The notes beneath the pieces were generated by a model, which was given only the letters and a program-made list of their open reading frames with translations, had not been told where the DNA came from and searched no databases. Positions 1 through 10,181 of a stretch of DNA of 64,000 bases are shown here, piece after piece (the stretch's first letter is position 1; every line of letters starts with the position of its first letter). The stretch is taken from the NCBI GenBank assembly GCA_035610365.1, contig CM069432.1, forward strand, positions 267,775,177-267,839,176. The letters run 5' to 3'. The DNA is from Aquatica leii (Eukaryota; Arthropoda; Insecta; Coleoptera; Lampyridae). Made by a program: the position numbers and the translations under genes.

Positions 1-186
1 CTCGGTTAAAAAAAATTAACGTAATTGTAATCGATAATTTTGATTTTATTGGTTAACTTTAATTCGAGAACTTAATTTAATTTTTTTTCTACCAAAATCT
101 TTAAAACAAAACAAAAACTCGATTTTTTATGTGTATTATTTTTCTTTAAGAATTCCTAAAATAAATTTTCTTTAATTGTTTATGAA

Positions 187-187
187 A

Positions 188-233
<46 letters not shown>
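187..233. repeat. (AAT)n microsatellite in a unit-A-specific insertion
   Basis: About 16 uninterrupted AAT/ATA triplets. The run and the following ~95 bp (to about 329) interrupt sequence that is continuous in units B (near 17925) and C (near 35665), so this ~145-bp segment is specific to unit A. No coding potential is seen. Confidence 0.9.
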
Positions 234-329
234 GTTTATTGTTATATATACCGAAGGTACAAAACATTGTCAAAGTGTGCATACAATTATAAATGTCTTA
301 TGGAACTATTACGTACAATAACAAAAAAT

Positions 330-1500
330 GCGAAGAAAAAATAAACAACAAGAAATCGAATTTCGTTTTACCAATTTGAAGATTTTGTTAAAATAACAAT
401 AAAATTTAACCCTCAAATTAAGGTCAATAAATAACATAGTTTGATTAATTTGTTAAAAATAAATTGAAATCAATATCAGTTTTCTTTTTTTTTTCTTCAA
501 TTATTTCATTCGCAATTTATAATTTTCTAGTTAATAAAACTAATTCTGATGGTTTTCTTATTTTATTATTTTTTCTTTATTCTTAATTTTCTTATCTATT
601 TATTAAGAAAAATTTAAAAGCTATCGATTACAATTTTGTTCGTAGGAAATGTAAAAAAAGTGTCAAATAACCAGTATTTTTTGTCTTTTTTTTGAAGCAC
701 AAACAAAATTCTCTTTTTCATTTTTTTACTTTTCAATTTAAGATTTCTAAAATAAACTTTGATCTGCAAAAATTGAAATTGATGGTTTCCAAGTTTTCTT
801 GTTTTTTTAAATTTTTTTACTTCTTATTTATAATTTTTTTGTTTCTTTATTTTAAGGTCAAATTGTTAAGAAACATTTGTAATTGATAACTTCTCAGTTT
901 CTTTCTTTTCCTTTTTTAATTTTTTTACTTCAATTTTATAGTTAAAAAAAAATTTTATTATCGCTTTTCTTTATTTTTGAATTTTTCTTCAGAAGACATT
1001 ACGGTTTTCTAAAATTACCTTTTTTTACTTTTTATGTTAAGTTTAAACCTTGGCATTTGTTTCAGACTTTAATTTTTTCACAGTTTTTGTATTGAAAGCA
1101 TTCAAAACGATAAGGTTTTTAATTCGTCATTTTTGATTTTTAGTGACAAAAATGTTGATTTCATTATAAAAATAAGGGACATCATTAGAGAACCAAAAAC
1201 ACTCAATTCAGTTGCAAATTTATAATAATTTTGAAAATTTTGCTAATATCGTAATTGACAAAATTTGTCTTCAAAAATAATTACATTGCAAATTTGAACG
1301 TTTGCACAGCTATATATTTATCCTTGAGAGGGAACTGGTGTCCAGTTTTTTGTTGAGTGTACATAACCGATTCAAAGTAACCGTCCAATTTTTAAAAAAA
1401 TTTTATTAATGCTACAGGAACTATTGTCCCGCCAGTTTTTATTTTTTCTGCGAAATTGTGCTCCATATGAAAATGTAGTTTTGGACATGGTTGTCTCATT
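330..1500. other. A+T-rich low-complexity flank, unit A
   Basis: Homopolymer-rich DNA made of diverged pieces of the satellite family (motifs such as taagatttc, aataaactttgat and attgtaatcgat). No gene is seen; the short F/L/K-rich open frames here are by-products of base composition. Near 1341-1370 there is a degenerate copy of the right-hand 30-bp terminal repeat (gtgtccagttttttgttgag). Equivalents lie at 18955 in unit B and 36686 in unit C. The corresponding flanks are about 17930-18926 and 35650-36680. Confidence 0.6.
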
Positions 1501-1782
1501 CTAACCTACTGTTTCTTCAGTAGACATTTTTAGGTAGCAAAACAACCAAAAATGTTCGAAAGCGATGAATAATATAGCAAAAGGCGTCAAAATCATAAAT
1601 CTGTCTATCACTTTAGTAATTGTAGCTAATCTTAATATTTCATACATTTCGGACACCCTGTATCCATATGAAATTGATTTATTAGTTAAGTAATGTAAGT
1701 TGCCTATATTATATTTGTATTGATAGGCGTGTCTGAAATGAGGGGAATACCGGGAACTCCGATTTCTATAAACAAGTTTCAC
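1501..1782 (-). pseudogene. Minus-strand ORF relic, hydrophobic, unit A copy
   Basis: An open frame with start MKLVYRNRSS that contains the block MYEILRLATITKVIDRF, a hydrophobic stretch around LFIAFEHFWLF, and then KMSTEETVG before a stop. Units B and C have longer homologous frames. Copies differ mainly by amino-acid replacements and end at different places, which argues against a constrained protein. The motif cggacaccctgtat lies inside it; such motifs are common in insect dispersed repeats. I do not recognise a family. It could be an exon fragment caught in the duplication. Confidence 0.25.
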
Positions 1783-2165
1783 AACATGTTATAATATGCG
1801 TTCATTCATAGATTCGTAGTGTTCATCGTTAGTATTCAATGGTTTCTAATTAAAGTTACAACGTGCTCTTAAAAGTGCCTACATTTCTAAATTTCTTCAT
1901 TGTTTCCATCTACGTTTAAACAAGGTCAGTAATGTTTTTAATTACATTGTCAAGGTCAATTCAGTTTTAACCTTTTTCGTTCATGCATGTTTTAAATTTC
2001 ACTGTAATTTTTGATTTTGTTAGAAACATAATAATGACATTAGCAATATTGATTATACTTTATAGTTTTGGATTATAAAAATCGTTGTATGTACAGCTAC
2101 TGTTGATGACGTAATAGGCGTGTTCACATTTTTCCACATGGTTGCTGGATTCACTTTTTAAACAG

Positions 2166-5100
2166 GTACACTCAAGAAAAGAAAAAACGGGACACAAATA
2201 AAGCTGTATAAACTGAGTGTAATCATACCGATTACAACAACTCGGGCCTTAAACAGTTTATGTAAACTTTATTTGGCAAAACTGTAAAAAAATTATTAAC
2301 AGAATTAGTTTTATTGGCTAGAAAATTGAAGTGAAGTGCTGCAGTTGAAAATAAGAAAGAGAAAAAAAAGTTGTCGGTTACAATTTTTTTTTTAATAAAT
2401 TGAAAATTTATCTAGGATTTTTAGCATTCTTCGTTGTTGTAAAATTTCCTAGATAGCTTTGATCGATTTGCTAAAAAGAAAATATAATTAATGACCTCAG
2501 TAAAAATTTCACGGTTTTTGTTATTTATTATCGTTGTTTATTTTTATTTTGTTTATCATTATTTTATGCTTCTTCAATTAAGTGATTATTCAGAAATAAT
2601 TAAATTATTTAAAAAGTTAATTGTGGATATACTTTTAGTTTTCTTCTTTGTTCTAAAATTTGGTACAATAAACTTTCCTGAATATGTTATGAAATATTGT
2701 AATCGATGACAGAAAAATTCACTTTATTTTCTTTTTCCGTTTTTTTTGCTTATTGAAATATTTAATTAATAAACAATTATATAATTTCAAAAACAAATTG
2801 TGATCCATAGATTTTTAGTATCCTTTGTTTTAAAATTTCGTGCAGTAAACTTTGATCGATTTGCTAAGAAGAAAATGTACTCGATGACTTCAGTAAATTC
2901 AACTTTTTTTGTTATTTATTATCGGTGATTTTCTTTTGGTTTTTACGTTTTTATGCTTTTTCAATTAATTGATTATTGAGAAATAATTAAATTATTTCAA
3001 AAACTAATTGTGGTCGGTAAATTTTTAGTTTTCTCCTTTTTTGTTCTAAAATTTCGTAGTCAGCTTTGATGTTTTTCTTTATTTTATTTTTTGCTTTTTT
3101 ATGCTTCTTCGATTAATTGATTATTCATAAATTATTAAATTATTTAAATAACAAATTGTTTCCTTCTTTGTTTTCAGATTTCGTGCAATAAACTTTTCTG
3201 AATTTTTTATGAAAAAATTGTAATCGATGACAGAAAATTTTAAGTTTATTATGTTTAAATTTTTAGCCTTCTTCTTCTTTGTTTTAAAATTTTGTACAGT
3301 CAGCTTTGATCGATTTGTTAAGAAGAAAACGTAATCGATGGCTTCGGTAAACTTAACTTTTTTTGTTATTTATTATCGCTGGTTTTCTTTACTTAATCGT
3401 TTACTTTTTAATGTTTCTTCAATTAATTGATTAATCATAAATAAATAAATAATTTAAAAATTGAATTGTCAATACAGTTTTAGTTTGTTTCTTAGTTTTA
3501 AGATTTCGTACAATAAACTTTCTATGTCATGAATAAGTTGTAATCGATAACCTCAAAAAATTTCTTTTTTTTTGTTTCGCATTGTTTTTTGTTTGGTTCA
3601 AATGTTAAATTAAAAATTAATAATTCAATTATTTTAAAAATAAAATGCAATCAATAGATTTTTAGTATTCTTTTTTGTTTTAAAGTTTCGGACAGTAAGC
3701 TTTGATCGATTTGCTAAGAAGAAAGTGTAATCGATGACCTCAATAAATTTTATTTTTTTTGTTATTTATTATGATGTTTTTTATTATTTTATTTGCTTCT
3801 TTAGTTATTTGATTAATCATAAATAAATTATATAAAAAATAAATTTTGGATAGTTTTACTTTTCTTCTTTGTTTTAAGATTTCGTATAATCGAATAAATG
3901 TAATCGATGACCTCACAAAAATTCACTTTTTTTGTATGTTGAAATATTTAATTAATAATAAATAAAATTATAAATTAATTCAAAAATAAATTGTCGTTGA
4001 TCGCTTTTTAGTTTTCTTCTTTGTTTTAAAGTTTTGTACAGTAAACTAATATCAAAGAAGAAAATATCGATAACCCCAAGTTTTTGTTTTCTTCTTTATT
4101 TTAAGATTTTGTTCAATAGACTTGCCTGAATTTGTTATGAAAAAAAATTGCTTTTCAGTGTTTTTTTTTTGGTTGCTCAAATATTTAATTAATAATAAAC
4201 AATTAAATTATTTAAAAAATAAATTGTGCTTGTTGGATTTTAAGTTTTCTTCGTCTTTGTTTTATAATTTCGTGTTGTAAGATTTGTTCGATATGCTAAG
4301 AAAATGTAATCGTTGACTGGAGTAAATTTCACTTTTTTGTTATTTATTATCATTGTTTTTTACTTTTTTATGCTTCTTCATTGTATTGATTAATCATAAA
4401 TGACTAAATTATTTAAAAAGCTAATCGTTGATACAGTTTTAATTTTCTTTTTTGTTTTAAGATTTCGTACAATAAACTTTCCTGAATTTGTCATAAAAAA
4501 TTTGTACTCGATGACAGAAAATTTCACTTTACTTTGTTTTTTACTCCTTTGTTTTTTGGTTGTTCAAGAATATTTAATGAATAATAAAGAATTAAATTAT
4601 TTGAAAAATAAATTTTGTCGATAGATTTTTAGTTTTCTTCTTTGTTTTAAGATTTCGTACAGTACGCTGTGATCGATTTACTAAGAAGAAAATCGATGAC
4701 TGCTAAATTTAAGTTTTTTGTTAATTATTATCGTTGTTTTTTTTATTTTATCTTTTACTTTTTTATGCTTCTTCAATTAATTGATTAATCATAAATAATT
4801 AGATTATTAAAAAATTAATTGTCCATAGAGTTTTAGTTTTCTGGGTTGTTTTAAGATTTTGTTCAATGAAGTTTCCTGCATTTGTTATAAAAAAATTGTA
4901 ATCGATGACCTCGGAAAATTTAACTTTGTTTTTCACTCTTTTTGTTGGTTGTTCAAATATTTAATTAATAATTGACAATTAAATTAATTTAAAAATAAAG
5001 TGGGGTCAATAGATTTTTAGTTTTCTTCTTCTATGTTTTAAGATTTCGTACAGTAAGCTTTAATCGCATTGCAAAGAAGAAAATGTATTCGATGAGCTGT

Positions 5101-5822
5101 TATTTTGCTATTTGTTATCGTTTTTCTTTATTTTGTTTTTTACTTTTTTAAGCTTTTTCAAATAATTGATTAATCATAGCTAATTACATTATTTTTAGTT
5201 TTTTTCTACTTTTTGTATTAAGATTTCGTACAATAAACTAAAATCGACGCGTTAAAAAAAATTGATAATCGACGACTTCGCAAAATTCATTCATTCACTT
5301 TTCTTGTTATTGATTTTTGTCATTTTTTCATTGTAATCAATGAATTTTTATTTTTTCCTTGTTCTCAGATTTCGTACAATAAACGTTAATCGATTTGAGA
5401 GAGAAGAGAAGAGAAAATGATAATGGAGGACCTTGATTAAAAAAATTCACACTCTTGTTATCCGTTATTTAATTAAAAATGAATAATTGAATTATTTAAT
5501 AAATTTGTAGATAGATTTTTAGTGTTCTTCGCTTGTTTTATTTTATCTTTTTTTTTTTAATTTCAATTTTGAGTTACCAATAATGAAGATCAACGAAGAA
5601 AATCGAGAAGCATTAATTGTGGCAACTAAAAAATTATATGACAATTGAAGCAGACTACATGTAGCATTTAGTAGCGTTAAGGCTGAGACTACTATTTTAA
5701 AATAACCTTTTAATAGAATCGCTCTGGGATTTAAACAAAAAGAGTTTTTTTTTTCGGTTTACATAGTTATATGTTTGTACTAAGCAAAGGTAGTGTCCCG
5801 TTTTTTCTTTTCTAGAGTGTAC
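2166..5822. mobile_element. TIR-bounded satellite block, unit A (~3.66 kb)
   Basis: The left end (2166-2195, beginning gtacactcaagaaaagaaaa) and the right end (5793-5822) are inverted copies of each other, matching at about 28 of 30 positions. Between them lies mostly satellite DNA. The same pair bounds the satellite block of units B and C, and a single right-type end lies upstream of gene gamma. No transposase frame is visible, so this is at best a non-autonomous element or a satellite captured between TIRs. A second, diverged right-type end lies at 6228-6257. Confidence 0.6.
2380..5560 (+). repeat. Dimeric A+T-rich satellite array, unit A
   Basis: Monomers of about 180-205 bp; successive starts of the gttttctt...taagatttcgtaca block lie near 4238, 4435, 4623, 4828 and 5010. 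Two types alternate. Type 1 continues cagtaagctttgatcgatt, later gcttcttcaattaattgat. Type 2 continues caataaactttcctgaatt, later ttggttgttcaaatattta. The dimer is therefore about 385 bp. Each monomer carries one or more ATCGAT motifs. Short F/L/K-rich open frames in it (for example 4400-4624) follow from base composition. Confidence 0.8.
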
Positions 5823-6779
5823 TTAGAAACAGGCAGTGTCTCGTTTTATTTTATCTTCAGTGTGTTGTCGTTAGCCGATTTCGTCGTACTGATAAATATA
5901 TCTAAATAATATTTGTACAAACTAGAAAGAAATGGATAACTTTTTATAATTATGTGGCAGTGATGTAACAAAAATCAGTGTTTTGTCACGCAAAGTAAAG
6001 TATATGTCTCGGTGGTATAAAGGTGTCATTTTATATGTGATATAGAAAAAAAACTAACATAAATAATACGTTCCCTATTAGATTTCTATACTATCATGGG
6101 CGATTTGGAATTTTGATTGTCTAATTAGAACCCGGCGTCTGTGTGCGCCGCACACATTGCACACATGGACGATGCGATTTTGAAACCCAGTTTACCTAGT
6201 TATATGTTTGTACTTAGAAGAAGGTATTGTGCCGTTTTTTTCTTTTCTCGAGTGTACTTAGAAATAGGTAGTATCTCGTTTTCTCTTTTCTCTTCTTAAC
6301 TAGAAGGAAATCTATATAACTTATATTTGTTTTATCAGTTTATAAATATTTTTTCTGATTTTTAACATTTTAAAATACTATAATCAAACATACCAGTTAT
6401 ATAACAGAATTACATATAAGTTACGTATTTCACTTTTATATTTTTAATGCGGAAACAGATTGAATCTTTGTACTTAACACTTAATGGTTTCGTTAAAAAT
6501 GAATTATCGGATGTGACTAAGTTAGAGAACTCCATAGATATTTGCGATCAAATTTTGGAGTCTTGTTTTGGCGATGCAAATGTTTTTGTGTCGATAGTTA
6601 GATAGTAGAATTACAAGAAGGCAAAGCGATTCTTTTGTCGATAACATTAAATTTGTTTGCTTTTTATGAAAGATAAAAAGGCTTCCAAACGACTTTTGAA
6701 GTATTTTGTTAATTTAGTTTTTTGAGATGTTTCGCAATTGTTGGAAAATGCACTTTACTTTATGTTATCGTTTTAATCA
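5823..6779 (+). promoter_or_regulatory. Leader / promoter region upstream of alpha, unit A
   Basis: About 950 bp between the right TIR and the predicted 5'-UTR donor. It includes a G+C-rich spot near 6131-6170 with an inverted repeat (gtgtgc gcc gcacac), the second right-type TIR (6228-6257) and a 52-codon open frame (6447-6605). The part after about 6420 is well conserved in units B (from about 25130) and C (from about 44150), which fits a transcribed leader exon. No TATA box can be assigned with confidence. Leader for alpha, and possibly also for beta. Confidence 0.4.
6447..6605 (+). CDS. Short upstream ORF (52 codons) in the leader, unit A
   Basis: Begins MRKQIESLYLTLNGF and ends ANVFVSIVR before TAG, with residue use that looks more coding-like than the surroundings. 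Unit B keeps the frame (25159-25317) with two replacements. Unit C has two extra T residues after about codon 12 and stops early, so the frame is not needed in every copy. Possibly an upstream ORF in the leader exon or a fossil exon. Confidence in a protein product is low. Confidence 0.25.
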   Translation: MRKQIESLYLTLNGFVKNELSDVTKLENSIDICDQILESCFGDANVFVSIVR

Positions 6780-6973
6780 GTAAGATTATATTGTGGTTGT
6801 TGATATTGGTGTTAATCTGTTTTTTTTTGCATGACGTTGTTGAATTAAATCTTTGGGGTTTGTATGGCTGTACACTTTGCTAACATTTTATTTGGTATTT
6901 ACATTGGTTGTATGGACATAACAAAACATGGCTCTTTATAATAAACAAAAAGTCATATAGTATTCCTTTCCAG
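6780..6973 (+). other. Predicted 5'-UTR intron of alpha, unit A
   Basis: Donor tca|GTAAGAtt at 6780 and acceptor cctttcCAG at 6971-6973, giving an intron of 194 nt. The acceptor is 10 nt before the ATG at 6984. Both sites are conserved in unit B (25488-25689) and unit C (44497-44698). The acceptor is convincing because beta and gamma have one at the same relative place. The donor is less certain. Confidence 0.55.
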
Positions 6974-6983
6974 AATAACGAAG

Positions 6984-9900
6984 ATGAAGATAACTTCTCT
7001 GGAATTCGTTTCGCATTTCCATTCGCTGAAAGGCACGACTGTCGGCGAAAAGCAGAAGAACCTTTATAACCTCTTAAAGGAAAGCGACTTATCCGACTTT
7101 GATTTTTCGCATTTAGTACCAAGAACTATACTAGAGGAAAAATTAAAACTTGAAGTTTTGATATATTTCAGGAGAGTGCCTGAAATTTTGGAAATCCTTA
7201 AAAGCGAAAACCCCGACAGCGTCAAAAGGGTTTTTAAGCTCGATCGATGGTTTTTTGAAACCGCGTTTGATAACATCACCGGAAAGGATTTGGTGGCAGA
7301 GATATTTCCGTTCGTGTCGTTTAACGTCAAAGTGAAGCTTCTGAATAAACTATCGGCGATTTTGACTAACACTCGATTAGCAGATGAAATATACAAAGCC
7401 GTTGGAGATGTTTACGGTTTGCACTTGGCATCGAAAATACTCCCAGCTTGCAGTTACGACCTCATAATTGAAAATTTGGAGACTCACAAACTGAAGCTAC
7501 CACCCAAACACTTGTGCCTGATTATTAAAAAATTCCCCGAACATAGGGAGAAACTCTTAGAGACCCTAGAAAGATTTAAAATCGAGAGGGAGTGTAATAA
7601 CATTCTCGTGTTTTTGAAAAACAGCGATGTGCCATCTTACTTAAAATTACATAGAAAGCACGAGTTGAGGAACAAGATGGGTTGGAGAACCACCGATCGG
7701 TTTATTAGCGACAATAAAGAAGCCGTTGTGCAAGATCCGAACGTTTACTATAAAATCCTACACAACCAACAAATTGCGAAGAGTCTTAGGGGCGATTTTG
7801 GTCGATTCTTCAAGAATTTCTTCCCTGATGATATTGAAGAATTCAGCAATGCGCGAAAATCGATCGTGTCTAAATTAAATTTATTGCCGCGTCAAGTTAA
7901 CGCATTGAATTTGTATCTAACGACATTTCGTTTAGTGTACGGTTCAGAAATTTGGGATCATCCAGAATTAGTCACAGTTAATTTGTTAAAGATGCTCGAT
8001 CCGGAAGAACGAGGTAAACGAATCAAAGACGAGTACAGGTCGAGCGTTAACGAAGACGAATGGAAATCCTTGTATAATATTCAAACGTCGATGCCATTTT
8101 TGAAGAAGAGGATCTCGTTAACTTCAGATATTAGATCCCGTTCCCAACTTATCGGTTTGTTGGTGGATACTTGTAAAATTAACGAGGATAAAACGGCTTT
8201 GACCCATGTGTGCAAATATATGCTTAGTAAACACCGTAACGATCACATCTCAGTACGTTTGGCTTTTCTCCGCCACTTACGCGACAATTTTGTGTTGGAG
8301 AAGTTGGAGGAAGAGCACTGGGTCCCCATAAACGAGTTGATCCTAATTTTTCAGATGAACCAAGAATCGTTTTACGAGGCCGGCGAGTTTTTAGAAGGTT
8401 ACATTCATTATCGTTTGATAAAAAACTTGCCTGTTAAAGAGGAACTGACTCAGTGGATAACTAATAAAGAAACCAACTTGAATTTGATCAAGTTCGTGCC
8501 TGCTTACGAAAAAATTTGTTTGCTAGGATTTGGTGAGATTATACCGGGCGAAGATTTGTTACTGATAGATTACTTAATCGCAATTTACGACTATAATTGT
8601 CGCAACAAAACTGACCAAATATCTTTATTTGCTTACCCAAAAGCAATCGAAGTTTTGAAACAAAACGTTTCGGAATGTGGGTGGAAGGGTCTAGTTTTCG
8701 ACTTACTAGTCTTCTTCCTCATCCACGTCAGCGCAGAGGAAAAGCCAGTGTATCTAAATCTGCTGATATGTTTTCCTCGTAGACAAAGATACTGGAAATG
8801 CACTGTTTTTGACAACTTATTAAAGAACGATCCCGTTTTGATACTGCGCAATATCGAAGATGTGATGCATTTTGTTCTGAAAAGGGTCAATAAAGACAAA
8901 AAAGTGTTTTTGAAGCGGTTGAGGTACTATCATCATTTGAACGTACCACAAGCGGCTATTGAATGTTGCACTAAATACGAAAAGTACCTAACAGATTGCG
9001 TTGCCTACGACAAAAACGAAATTGAAGAATCTGCGTTTAACGGCATGTCGATTTTAATGACCAAAGAAGATTTTCTCGCGTATGCGTTCAATTTCTACCC
9101 GGAAGAACCGCGCGCGTGTGCTGACAAAAACAAATTCAAAAGACAAAAGTGGGTGTGCCGCAACGTCAAAAATATTTACCCGGCGTCGGACGTGTTGGCA
9201 CCGGTCTTAAACTTCTGCAAAGGCGATTACTTGAAACTAACTTTGGGGTCTTTGTACTCGATCTGCGGTAACGTGAACGAGGACAAGCTTATACCAGCGT
9301 TGAACGATTTATCAAATCGAGCTGTTTCCGTTCAGAAACACTGCTTGCACTTGTCGTTTCGTTGCATGAATCGGCAGTGTATTTACAACGCGATCAATAA
9401 AATCATGGATGTCAAAACCAAACCATCCGTGAGGAAATTCATTTTAAAAGTGTTGTTTAATTTCTTCTCGAAGAATCCTAGCGACTACACCTGGGATCTT
9501 GTGAAAAGAAGTGTTAACCTTCTTGACGAATCTGACGCGGAAGCGTTTGCTCTATTTTTACAAGTGAACAAAATCCCTAAAGAGTATTTACCGCGTTATC
9601 AAGTATTTGCTTGGGAGGTTTTGTTTAAATTGCCGAATCCAGGCGGAGTACACAATACCAAACTGGCTTCGGTGTTGAATTCCATTGACAACGAGGGTAG
9701 CCAAAGGCTACCAGTTGATTTTTGCCAAAATATTGTTAACAGTCATCTTTTTCACGCCGATGAACTCGACGTTTTACACACCAGTGTACAAGCATTTGCT
9801 TGTAAGTACATTATATACTGTAAAGACGCGGGGGAGAAAGTCGCACGTCTCCAATCCGTTTTTGCCATGATGAAGTACTACATTAACAATCGATGGTCGC

Positions 9901-10181
9901 ATCGCCAATACCGCGATACAACTCGTTCCTACTGTTCCAATTTTTTGCAAACTTTTTGCTCCGAATTCATAAATAACCGTAGCAACGACAGGGAACTGTT
10001 ACAAAATTTGTTTGAAATGTGGAATAATTTGGTACAACCTCACGAAGACTTTAAAGATTATTTGTATTTGAAGTTTACGTTAATGTACCTGGAGCGATAT
10101 TCGTCGCAGCAATTTGCTAAAGAGTTTCTGCAAGTCTGTAACCGCTTAACCGAAACTTACGGGTTGGTTATAATCGAGTAG
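6984..10181 (+). CDS. Alpha gene, unit A: large helical-repeat protein, truncated by a TAG
   Basis: Product of 1065 aa starting MKITSLEFVSHFHSLKG; the full-length copies in units B and C have 1160 aa. The family is not recognised. The sequence is Leu/Lys/Glu/Phe-rich with regularly spaced helices, suggesting a HEAT/ARM-type alpha-solenoid (for example the stretch near residues 770-850). No signal peptide, membrane span or enzyme motif is seen, so a cytosolic or nuclear scaffold is the best guess. Family landmarks: FHSLKG near the N-terminus, GWRTTDRF at about 233-240, KHRNDH at 416-421 and NPSDYTW at 831-837. The TAG at 10179-10181 replaces the TTG (Leu 1066) of the other copies by one substitution, and the frame remains open to 10466. 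ATG chosen because it follows a splice acceptor by 10 nt. Unit A also has a cluster of private replacements at residues ~569-635. Confidence 0.85.
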   Translation: MKITSLEFVSHFHSLKGTTVGEKQKNLYNLLKESDLSDFDFSHLVPRTILEEKLKLEVLIYFRRVPEILEILKSENPDSVKRVFKLDRWFFETAFDNITGKDLVAEIFPFVSFNVKVKLLNKLSAILTNTRLADEIYKAVGDVYGLHLASKILPACSYDLIIENLETHKLKLPPKHLCLIIKKFPEHREKLLETLERFKIERECNNILVFLKNSDVPSYLKLHRKHELRNKMGWRTTDRFISDNKEAVVQDPNVYYKILHNQQIAKSLRGDFGRFFKNFFPDDIEEFSNARKSIVSKLNLLPRQVNALNLYLTTFRLVYGSEIWDHPELVTVNLLKMLDPEERGKRIKDEYRSSVNEDEWKSLYNIQTSMPFLKKRISLTSDIRSRSQLIGLLVDTCKINEDKTALTHVCKYMLSKHRNDHISVRLAFLRHLRDNFVLEKLEEEHWVPINELILIFQMNQESFYEAGEFLEGYIHYRLIKNLPVKEELTQWITNKETNLNLIKFVPAYEKICLLGFGEIIPGEDLLLIDYLIAIYDYNCRNKTDQISLFAYPKAIEVLKQNVSECGWKGLVFDLLVFFLIHVSAEEKPVYLNLLICFPRRQRYWKCTVFDNLLKNDPVLILRNIEDVMHFVLKRVNKDKKVFLKRLRYYHHLNVPQAAIECCTKYEKYLTDCVAYDKNEIEESAFNGMSILMTKEDFLAYAFNFYPEEPRACADKNKFKRQKWVCRNVKNIYPASDVLAPVLNFCKGDYLKLTLGSLYSICGNVNEDKLIPALNDLSNRAVSVQKHCLHLSFRCMNRQCIYNAINKIMDVKTKPSVRKFILKVLFNFFSKNPSDYTWDLVKRSVNLLDESDAEAFALFLQVNKIPKEYLPRYQVFAWEVLFKLPNPGGVHNTKLASVLNSIDNEGSQRLPVDFCQNIVNSHLFHADELDVLHTSVQAFACKYIIYCKDAGEKVARLQSVFAMMKYYINNRWSHRQYRDTTRSYCSNFLQTFCSEFINNRSNDRELLQNLFEMWNNLVQPHEDFKDYLYLKFTLMYLERYSSQQFAKEFLQVCNRLTETYGLVIIE

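Noticed and set aside
2491..4624. Small hydrophobic open frames in the satellite (for example 2491-2709, 4400-4624, 22417-22686)
   Set aside because: Phe/Leu/Ile-rich peptides expected from T-rich satellite monomers; frames are not kept among monomers.
2380..5560. Regularly spaced repeats considered as a CRISPR array
   Set aside because: The whole ~190-bp monomer is repeated, with no short constant repeat separated by unique spacers, and the context is eukaryotic.
7064..7396. Minus-strand open frames inside alpha and beta (for example 7064-7396, 8633-8899, 11323-11511, 13207-13425 and their copies in units B and C)
   Set aside because: They overlap well-supported coding exons, change with the sense codons and have no own signals. 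They are shadows.
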